DNA of 9,744 nucleotides from DATFNV01 sp035266225. Its GTDB lineage: Bacteria > Planctomycetota > Planctomycetia > Gemmatales > Gemmataceae. Of this stretch, positions 1-5,816 are shown piece after piece. The translations under genes and the position numbers were made by a program. The notes beneath the pieces are model-generated. The model had not been told where the DNA came from. It saw only the letters and a list, made by a program, of their open reading frames with translations, and did not search any database. Where the stretch lies: positions 1 to 9,744 of the forward strand of contig DATFNV010000234.1 in the NCBI GenBank assembly GCA_035266225.1, given 5' to 3'. Numbering within the stretch: the first letter of the stretch is position 1; each line of letters begins with the position of its first letter.

Positions 1-1389
1 AGCCCGGTCTGTCCGAAATGCGGCAGTCCCGACTACGAGAAGCGGGGCCGTCACCGCATGTGCCGCACCTGTCTGACGCGCTACACGCCCCCGACGTCGT
101 TCTTGGAGCGGGCGGTGTTCGCGGCGGTGTTCATCATCCCCGGCCTCCTGCTGTGCGTGCCCGGTGGCGCCGCCGTGGTGAGCCTGCTCACGGGTGGTCC
201 CGCCGCGGTTCCGGCTGGCTGCTTCGCCCTGTCGGCAATTCCGGGACTCCTTGGCCTTCTGTGCGTCGGCTGGGGAATCAAGGAACTCGTGGGAGGACCG
301 AGGCCAGGACACCACGGCAGCCGGCAGCCGGACGAACCCGTGGACAGCGACTGCGAAGAAACCATCCCAGACTGCGATGTGACCGTGCCACCAGAGCAGG
401 CCGAGGCGCTGGTGCGCGAGATGGCCGAACGGCACGGCGCGAAAGGCGTCCTCCGACGCCTGGGGTGCTTCCGGGCCGACCACCTCGCCAACGCGGCGGC
501 CCGGTTTGCCTACGACCTGGACGCCACGGAAACGCCCCTGGCGGTCATCGACACCTCGCTGCTCCGCAACGGCAAGGCCGGCCTCCTGCTCACCAACAGG
601 CGGCTCTACTCCAGCTTTCACCGCCGCGCCATTCCCCTCACCGAGATCGACGACGTTTCCTTGCAAGACCCTTCCGGCCAGGCACTGCTCAGCTTTTTCC
701 TGATCGTCCTGCTGGCCGCCGTCTGTCCCCCGATCGGCACGCTGGTGATCCTCTACTTTTTCCTGAGCGGCGGCCTCCGGCAGGTCCAGTATCGCCTGGT
801 GGTGAACGGCGAGGTCGTGTATGCGGGCGGAAATCCGATCCGCCACCGGTTCTGGATCGAACTGCTGCCAGCGCTCGCCCGGGCCGCCCGAAGGCAGCCT
901 GATCCGGCGCCGAGCGCGGGCACGCCGGACTCCACCGAGGTCACACGGCACCTGGGGTTGCTCGCCGACTCGCCCCCCAGCCCGACCGCGAGGACGCCGG
1001 GCGGGCTTGTCGTCAAGGTCGTCGAAACGGCCCCGCACAGCCTGGCCGGCGAGCAGATGGCCGTCGATTACCTTGACGACCCGACTTGGGAACAGATCGA
1101 GGCACGCATCCGGCAGCTGAACCGGCACGGCCAGCCGCTGCTCCGGCTCTGGACGGGCGACCCGGGGCAGTCGTCCGCGCTCGAGATCATCGGCGGTCAC
1201 GGGAACTATGTGCTGCGTGAGTGCGGCGACGGTTGGGTGTACTACGACTCGACGCGCGGTGAGGAGGAGGTCGAAGTCCAGACGAGCGGCGAGGGTTACC
1301 GCTGCCCGGCCTACTATGTGTGCCACGACCTGGGACACGTGTTGCAGATCGCTCGCCGCTTCTGCGAAACCGGCATCGCCGGCGAGTGA
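1..1389 (+). CDS. Zinc-ribbon / membrane / PH-like / Imm1-like protein, 5' end missing
   Basis: The frame is open from the first base, so the true start lies upstream; 462 residues are visible (numbered here from the first visible codon). A zinc ribbon opens the fragment (C4-x2-C7 and C21-x2-C24, with CPKCG and MCRTC). Hydrophobic segments follow at about 38-63 and 70-92. Residues about 175-280 look like a bacterial PH-type domain (LLLTNRRLYS from 195, then IPLTEIDDVSLQDP), interrupted by a hydrophobic hairpin at about 229-256. After a Pro/Thr-rich linker, residues about 335-462 (DDPTWEQIEARIRQL, then DGWVYYDSTRGEEEVE, ending ARRFCETGIAGE) recall the Imm1 immunity family (PF14430), including its terminal A-x-FxETG pattern. 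That match is by eye and tentative. The internal ATG at 58 would cut the zinc ribbon in half and is unlikely to be the start. Function unknown; a membrane-associated sensor or immunity-like role is only inference. Confidence 0.85.
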   Translation, partial: SPVCPKCGSPDYEKRGRHRMCRTCLTRYTPPTSFLERAVFAAVFIIPGLLLCVPGGAAVVSLLTGGPAAVPAGCFALSAIPGLLGLLCVGWGIKELVGGPRPGHHGSRQPDEPVDSDCEETIPDCDVTVPPEQAEALVREMAERHGAKGVLRRLGCFRADHLANAAARFAYDLDATETPLAVIDTSLLRNGKAGLLLTNRRLYSSFHRRAIPLTEIDDVSLQDPSGQALLSFFLIVLLAAVCPPIGTLVILYFFLSGGLRQVQYRLVVNGEVVYAGGNPIRHRFWIELLPALARAARRQPDPAPSAGTPDSTEVTRHLGLLADSPPSPTARTPGGLVVKVVETAPHSLAGEQMAVDYLDDPTWEQIEARIRQLNRHGQPLLRLWTGDPGQSSALEIIGGHGNYVLRECGDGWVYYDSTRGEEEVEVQTSGEGYRCPAYYVCHDLGHVLQIARRFCETGIAGE

Positions 1390-1464
1390 AGGGTTCGGCC
1401 TCCTCGGCGGCGCGAGCGCTCCGCGGCCCTTGGCCTTGCTCTGGCTCGATTCGGCCCGCCTGCG

Positions 1465-1470
1465 CATAAT
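1465..1470 (+). promoter_or_regulatory. Possible -10 box (CATAAT) before the Uma2-family gene
   Basis: CATAAT matches five of six positions of the sigma-70 -10 consensus. It stands out in a GC-rich 122-bp gap, 42 bp before the Uma2-family start. No good -35 box lies 16-18 bp upstream, so this is a weak call. Confidence 0.25.
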
Positions 1471-1511
1471 GAGGCCGTTACGGAGGGTGTTCTCGGGGAA
1501 GGAGGTGAGTG

Positions 1512-2360
1512 ATGCCCCAGAAAGCGATCGCGGCCTGGACGCCGGAGGACTACGAGCGGGCGGCCCAGGACTACTTGAGGGCCCTCCCCCGGGAGCACTT
1601 CATGGAAGCGACGCCCCACGCCGCCCAGCGCGAGATCACCATCGAGAGTTTCGCCGTCCTCAAGGTGCGCCGCCCCGACGTGCAGTTGTGCAACGAGCTG
1701 CTGGTGCAGTACCCGATCAACGCCCACCTCGGGCAGGTCTGCCCGGACAACATGGTGATCGAGAGCGAGGAGCCGCTGGCGGCAATGGGCAGCTTTAACC
1801 TGCCGTTCGAGTCCGGGCGCGTCCTCTGGGTGCTGGAATACGTCTCGCCGTCCAACAAGCGCAAGGACTACGAGGACAACTTCCAGAAGTACCAAAACGA
1901 CTTGAAGGTCCCCTACTACCTGATCTTCGACCCCGAGACGCACGACCTGCGCCTGTATCACCACGACGGCGTCGCCTACGCGCCGGTGACGCCGAACGCC
2001 GCCGGTCGCCTGGCGGTCCCGGAGCTGGAGGTCGAGGTAGCACTGCTGGACGGTTGGGCGCGCTTCTGGCACAAGGGCGAGCTGCTCCCGTTGCCGGCCG
2101 ACCTGTCACGGCAGCTCGACGACTTGAAGGGGCGCCTCAAGGAAGCTCGGCGACAGGCCAGGCAAGAGAAGAAACGGGCCGAAGAAGAGAAGAAACGCGC
2201 CGATGCAGAGAAGAAGCGCGCCGACAAGGCGGAGAAGAAAGCGAACGAACAACAGTCCGCCCTGAAGCAGGCGGAAGATGAAGTGCAGCGCCTCCGCGCC
2301 CTGCTCGATCAACTTCCGGGGGGCGGGCCGGCGGCCGAGCGGCCGGCAGGTGGCGCCTGA
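1512..2360 (+). CDS. Uma2-family PD-(D/E)XK protein with coiled-coil tail
   Basis: 282 residues. The ATG at 1512 is preferred over the adjacent in-frame GTG at 1509 because AGGAGG (1500-1505) lies 6 nt before the ATG but only 3 nt before the GTG. Residues about 10-190 carry the Uma2 (DUF820) restriction-endonuclease-like fold: P78-D79 (VCPDNMVIE), then E109-Y-V-S-P (VLWVLEYVSPSNKRKDY), K126-Y127, and VPYYLIFDPE. The usual family motif is E-V-x-S-P; here the residue after the catalytic-type Glu is Tyr. Residues about 198-266 form a highly charged coiled coil that includes three tandem EKKRAxx heptads. Uma2 proteins are abundant in planctomycetes and cyanobacteria; their biological role is unsettled, and nuclease activity is inferred from the fold only. 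The gene converges on the large membrane-protein gene, and its stop codon sits in the loop of the shared hairpin. Confidence 0.9.
   Translation: MPQKAIAAWTPEDYERAAQDYLRALPREHFMEATPHAAQREITIESFAVLKVRRPDVQLCNELLVQYPINAHLGQVCPDNMVIESEEPLAAMGSFNLPFESGRVLWVLEYVSPSNKRKDYEDNFQKYQNDLKVPYYLIFDPETHDLRLYHHDGVAYAPVTPNAAGRLAVPELEVEVALLDGWARFWHKGELLPLPADLSRQLDDLKGRLKEARRQARQEKKRAEEEKKRADAEKKRADKAEKKANEQQSALKQAEDEVQRLRALLDQLPGGGPAAERPAGGA
2166..2228 (+). repeat. 21-bp tandem repeat encoding EKKRAxx heptads (x3)
   Basis: Three in-register 21-bp units (2166-2186, 2187-2207, 2208-2228) encode EKKRAEE, EKKRADA and EKKRADK. A degenerate fourth unit (AEKKANE) follows at 2229-2249. The units differ at third codon positions, so the repeat is held at the protein level as coiled-coil heptads. 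Confidence 0.8.
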
Positions 2361-2382
2361 CAAAGGCGCCCCTGCCGGCCGC
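2339..2382. terminator. Bidirectional hairpin between convergent genes
   Basis: The left arm GCGGCCGGCAGGTGGCGCC (2339-2357) pairs with the right arm 2365-2382 along its whole length with a single bulged base. The loop is 7 nt (TGACAAA) and contains the TGA stop of the upstream gene. The opposing gene ends at 2392. There is no U-tract on either side, so intrinsic termination is inferred from position and stem stability. Confidence 0.65.
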
Positions 2383-2391
2383 CCGCGGCGA

Positions 2392-5300
2392 TCAACGCCA
2401 GCTCAGCACCCGGAAGATCCCCTCGCGCCGCTTGATCTTCTCGGGCAGCGTCCGCAGGCGGTCGTGGAAGATACTCAGCACCAGCCCGAGGCCGAGGACC
2501 AGCCCGCCACCGCTCATGAGCAAGATCGCCGACCATTCCAGCTCCGCAATTTTCTTGATGAGCATTGGCAGGGTCAGCAGGTACAGCCCCAGCAGGGAAG
2601 CCCCGATCAGCGCCGTGGACCGCAGCCGCAGCATGAAGCCGCTCGCCAGCAGCAGCACGCCCGCGCTCAGCATCCCCAACTCGTCCGGCTTCGAGAAGTG
2701 ATGGCTGCCACCGCGGTGGATCAGCACGGCCACGGCCAACGGCAGCGCCGTCAGCAGACTGCCGAAGAGCAGGGCGAGCGACACCGACTCGCTCTGCCGC
2801 GCCGTGTCGGGCGCCTGCTCGCGGTGCCAGCCCCAGTGGCCCAGCATCAGGAGCACCACGCCGACGACGACCGAGAAGATTTCGGCCTTTTGCCAGACCG
2901 TCAGGTCCCAGGCCATCTCGACGGCGACGAACATGAGCAGCGCCTCGGCGATGCCCATGACGACGTACCACGGCCGCCAGACCGGGTGCCGCACCAGCCA
3001 CGACGCCGCAAGGCTCAGCGCCGCCAGCGCCAGCAGCAGCCCGGCCAGCGACCAACTCGACTCCTTCGCGGCCAGCCGGCTCAGCGCCAGCAGCGCCGCC
3101 GCCAGGAACGCCAGAGACATCAGGGCGTTGGCGCTGCCGAACGCCGCCGGCGCCAGCCCGCCCTTCTCGAAGCGCTCCAGCAGGGCCAAGCGGTAGGCCA
3201 CCAGCAGGGCGAAGCCCAGCAGGGCGAAGGCCAGCGCGTAGTACTCGGGGGTGATGACGTTCGAGTAGAGCAGGAGTTGCCAGACGGCGCCGCAGGCCAT
3301 CGCCGTCGCCGGGTAGATGGTCCAACCTTCCTTGCGCAGCCCCGAGGCCAGGCCGTAGAAGAGCGCCGCCTCGGCACAAAACGCCGCCCACAGCAGGTTC
3401 GACGGCGAACGGGTCGTCGGCTCGAAGAAGCTGCTGCCCGTCGCGACCTGCGGCGTGATCTGCAGCGAGGCGGTGAGGACGCCGAGGACCATGAAGGCGG
3501 TGGCGGCGTGCGCCACCCAGATCAGTGGCCGTTCCGCCGTGTGGCCGCGGTAGACGCGCGAGGCGATCAGGTAGAGGATCGGCACCAGCATCAGGATCGT
3601 GGCCTGCCGGTCCCAGGCCTTCAGGTCAACGAGGTAGAGCAACCCGGCGGCCCCGGCCAGCGTCGCCGCCGCCGTGCCGAAGAAGTACACCATCGACACC
3701 CACGGCAGCGTATGCCGGTACAGGTAGGCGCCGACCCGGCAGCTCACGGCCGTCAGCGCCATGGCGCCGACGTACCACCAGGTGATGTCATAGGACCAGA
3801 GCTCTTTAATGGCGGCGTTGGTGGCCCGGAAGTGGAGCAGGGCGCCCAGGGCCACCGGCAGGGTGGCCAGGAAGACCCCCAGCGGCGGCATGGCCCGGGC
3901 CAGGGTGCCGGAGGCGCGGGCCGCCGTCGCCCGGTAGAGCAGGTTGAGGGCCAGCGCCGTCAGCGCCAGCACGGCGATGACCGCCTCCATCGCGACCGAC
4001 AGGTGCAGCAAGCGGACGACGAGCGCCTCGGCCCACAGCAGCGTAAACACGGCGAGGTACATGTAGACGCCGACCCGCCGCACCACCACGTCGGAGTAGA
4101 CGTAGGCGTAGGTGCCGGCCAGCACCAGGAGGATGGCCAGCAGTTGCAGCCCATCGACGGTGTAGATGTCCGGCGCCTCCGCCAGCCCCAGGCCTTGAAG
4201 GAACGGCCCGTGCAGCCAGCCGGCCACCTGCCCGCCGAGCAGCAGCAGCAGGCCGGCCCCCAGCAGCGCCTGCCCGCTCCAGAAACAGGCCATCCCGAAG
4301 CGCCGGCGCGTGAACGGTCCGTCCTCCTCTTGTGGGAAGGCACGCTCGAGGTGGAGGCCGATCAACCCCAGCACGACCAGCAGCGTTGACGGCAGGGCAA
4401 TCTCGTGAAAATGGTGCCGGTCGGCCAGGATCAGCAGCCCGGTCAGGGCGATGCCGCCGAACAGGACGTAGACGAACAGGTGGTCGCGCAGCAGCAGCGC
4501 CGAGGCGGCGTACAGGACGCAGCAGACCAGCGCGGGGACCCAAAGGTTGTGGTCGAACTCGATGAGGTGGTTGTAGTCGTAGAACCACAGGTTCAGCGGC
4601 ATGACGAGGCACGCCAGGAGAGTGAGGGCGCGGCCGGCGGTCTGGTAGCGGGTGCGCGCGATGATTGCCCACCCGCCCCCCAGCACGGCCGCGTTGGCGA
4701 CCCCGAGCAGCACAGCGACGAAGGAGGCGTTCTCGAAGAACTTTTCCACCGCCAGCAAGATCACCAGGCCGACCACGAACAGGGCGCCGCCCAGGCAGAG
4801 AAGCCACTGGATCGTGCGCGGGTCGAGGAGGATCTCCCAGGCGGAGCGCCGCGGGGCCGCGGGGACCGCGGGCGCCTCCTCTAGGTCGGGAGCCCGGCGC
4901 CGCTTCGTCGAGCGGGCCGCGTCTTCCGGGGCGGCGGCGGTGACGGCCGACAGGCGCTGCTTCTCCAGCTTCTGACACAGGGCGTTGCGGCGCTCGCGCA
5001 CCTCGGCCTTGAGGTCGTGAGCCACGTTGAGCGACAGGCGGCCGGCGTCGCTCTGGCGGTCGATCTCCCGGGCGAGGAAGGTCCAGAAGCGCAGCGAGCG
5101 GGCGGCCGGCAGGTCCCAGGGGGCGCCACACTCGGCGCAATAGTCCGGCGGCGGGTCGCTGTAGGCGGGGCAGCTCCAGCAGCGCAGGCGCGACGGCAGC
5201 GAGGCGTTGTCCGGGACCGGCTGGCCCTCGCGCGCCATCCGGCCACACACCTCGCGCTGGTGCGCGTAGGAGTCGGACAACTCGCGGAAGTGCTTTTGGC

Positions 5301-5469
5301 CGATGCGCCCTTGCTTGTGCCACTCCTCGAAGCGGCGCAGGGTGAAGTCCAGGGCCAGCCCCATCTCGACCCACTCGGGCGAGGCGTGGCACTGCGGACA
5401 GGGTTGACGGTCGTCGGCCAGCGGCCCGGCGCAAAGCGGGCACACCTGGGCTGCGGGAGCGGTGGACAT
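2392..5469 (-). CDS. Giant polytopic membrane protein with two N-terminal zinc ribbons
   Basis: 1025 residues from the ATG at 5469-5467. GGAGGAA (complement of 5476-5482) lies 6 nt before it, so this start is preferred to the in-frame ATG nine codons upstream at 5496, which has no such site. The cytoplasm-like N-terminus has two zinc-ribbon pairs: C10-x2-C13 with C24-x2-C27 (CPLC, CPQC), and C97-x2-C100 with C111-x2-C114 (CWSC, CAEC). A charged linker follows, and a basic KRRR stretch comes shortly before the first span near residue 229. From there to about residue 1000 I count about 26 hydrophobic segments, ending in a basic tail (EKIKRREGIFRVLSWR). Very long polytopic proteins of DUF2157/DUF2339 type look broadly similar, but I do not recognise the family with confidence. 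No catalytic or transport motif is visible. Function unknown. It stands alone on this strand, convergent with the Uma2-family gene. Confidence 0.9.
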   Translation of the reverse strand: MSTAPAAQVCPLCAGPLADDRQPCPQCHASPEWVEMGLALDFTLRRFEEWHKQGRIGQKHFRELSDSYAHQREVCGRMAREGQPVPDNASLPSRLRCWSCPAYSDPPPDYCAECGAPWDLPAARSLRFWTFLAREIDRQSDAGRLSLNVAHDLKAEVRERRNALCQKLEKQRLSAVTAAAPEDAARSTKRRRAPDLEEAPAVPAAPRRSAWEILLDPRTIQWLLCLGGALFVVGLVILLAVEKFFENASFVAVLLGVANAAVLGGGWAIIARTRYQTAGRALTLLACLVMPLNLWFYDYNHLIEFDHNLWVPALVCCVLYAASALLLRDHLFVYVLFGGIALTGLLILADRHHFHEIALPSTLLVVLGLIGLHLERAFPQEEDGPFTRRRFGMACFWSGQALLGAGLLLLLGGQVAGWLHGPFLQGLGLAEAPDIYTVDGLQLLAILLVLAGTYAYVYSDVVVRRVGVYMYLAVFTLLWAEALVVRLLHLSVAMEAVIAVLALTALALNLLYRATAARASGTLARAMPPLGVFLATLPVALGALLHFRATNAAIKELWSYDITWWYVGAMALTAVSCRVGAYLYRHTLPWVSMVYFFGTAAATLAGAAGLLYLVDLKAWDRQATILMLVPILYLIASRVYRGHTAERPLIWVAHAATAFMVLGVLTASLQITPQVATGSSFFEPTTRSPSNLLWAAFCAEAALFYGLASGLRKEGWTIYPATAMACGAVWQLLLYSNVITPEYYALAFALLGFALLVAYRLALLERFEKGGLAPAAFGSANALMSLAFLAAALLALSRLAAKESSWSLAGLLLALAALSLAASWLVRHPVWRPWYVVMGIAEALLMFVAVEMAWDLTVWQKAEIFSVVVGVVLLMLGHWGWHREQAPDTARQSESVSLALLFGSLLTALPLAVAVLIHRGGSHHFSKPDELGMLSAGVLLLASGFMLRLRSTALIGASLLGLYLLTLPMLIKKIAELEWSAILLMSGGGLVLGLGLVLSIFHDRLRTLPEKIKRREGIFRVLSWR

Positions 5470-5677
5470 AAGGCGTTCCTCCAGCATGGGGACCAATGCC
5501 GGCCCATCGGGATGCGGGTTGGGTTGGAGACGGGAACGAGGTTATTGGACTCGCAAGCTCTCTGCCGTGCAACAGCAATCTTCACCGAATTTTCTCAATT
5601 TCGGCACACGGCCTCCGTGGTGAGATGGGCACCGGAGGGCGTGAAGTGTCACTCGCGGCGGCGCATTTTCTTCCCAG
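5470..5677. other. Intergenic leader of the large membrane-protein gene
   Basis: This is the first part of the 343-bp gap between divergent genes. It is the leader of the minus-strand gene and contains its ribosome site (complement of 5476-5482). A locally AT-rich stretch at 5577-5604 includes an imperfect inverted repeat (CCGAATTT, 4-nt spacer, AATTTCGG; one mismatch). No convincing -35/-10 pair was found on either strand, and no credible small gene. Confidence 0.5.
5585..5604. promoter_or_regulatory. Imperfect palindrome upstream of the minus-strand gene
   Basis: CCGAATTT (5585-5592) and AATTTCGG (5597-5604) form 8-bp arms with one mismatch around TCTC. It is AT-rich against a GC-rich background and about 115 bp upstream of the start codon. 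An operator is possible but unproven. Confidence 0.2.
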
Positions 5678-5698
5678 TCATGAGTCATTAGTCATTAG
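5678..5698. repeat. Left heptamer array (TCATTAG)
   Basis: Two perfect tandem TCATTAG units (5685-5691, 5692-5698) are preceded by one degenerate unit, TCATGAG (5678-5684). They are the reverse complement of the CTAATGA units on the other side of the hairpin. Confidence 0.9.
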
Positions 5699-5700
5699 AC

Positions 5701-5761
5701 GTTTAGCGGCCGCCCTCGGGGCGGCGCGCTGGGAGCGCCGCCCCGAGGGCGGCCGCTAAAC
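5701..5761. repeat. Perfect 27-bp inverted repeat with 7-nt loop
   Basis: The left arm, 5701-5727 (beginning GTTTAGCGGCCGCC), is perfectly complementary to the right arm, 5735-5761 (ending GGCGGCCGCTAAAC). The loop is GCTGGGA (5728-5734). The arms contain NotI-like GCGGCCGC sites. The pairing stops exactly at 5701/5761. It lies upstream of both flanking divergent genes, so it is not placed as a gene-end terminator. Confidence 0.95.
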
Positions 5762-5784
5762 AACTGGAAACCGAATGGCGCGAG

Positions 5785-5790
5785 TATACT
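5785..5790 (+). promoter_or_regulatory. Possible -10 box (TATACT) before the TAXI-like gene
   Basis: TATACT matches five of six positions of the -10 consensus. It would put the transcript start about 16 nt before the ATG at 5813. It overlaps the first CTAATGA unit by two bases. The -35 position (AACTGG, 17-bp spacer) is poor, so confidence is low. Confidence 0.3.
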
Positions 5791-5816
5791 AATGACTAAT
5801 GACTAATGACTAATGA
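5789..5816. repeat. Right heptamer array (CTAATGA x4)
   Basis: Four perfect tandem CTAATGA units occupy 5789-5795, 5796-5802, 5803-5809 and 5810-5816. Every unit carries an ATG. The ATG of the last unit (5813) is the start of the long reading frame that follows, and an in-frame TGA at 5807 closes that frame upstream. The array is inverted relative to the TCATTAG array at 5678-5698. Confidence 0.95.

Noticed and set aside
18..902. 294-residue plus-strand open frame within the first gene
   Set aside because: Arg/Pro/Gly-rich out-of-frame translation; the other frame carries the zinc ribbon and membrane segments.
1509..1511. GTG as start of the Uma2-family gene
   Set aside because: It is only 3 nt from AGGAGG; the adjacent ATG at 1512 has normal spacing.
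2278..4389. 703-residue plus-strand open frame opposite the large membrane-protein gene
   Set aside because: It is composed almost only of Gln, Arg, His, Pro and Gly, with no domain. It is the antisense shadow of a GC-rich Leu/Ala-rich membrane protein, which has a ribosome site, zinc ribbons and membrane spans.
3806..5578. 590-residue minus-strand open frame in another phase of the large gene
   Set aside because: Low-complexity Arg/Pro/Ala/Gly translation; it overlaps the better-supported frame throughout.
5496..5759. 87-residue plus-strand open frame running into the hairpin
   Set aside because: No ribosome site or domain; its end is encoded by the palindrome, so it is most likely chance.
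5678..5816. CRISPR array
   Set aside because: The repeats are 7 bp with no spacers, and no cas gene is present.
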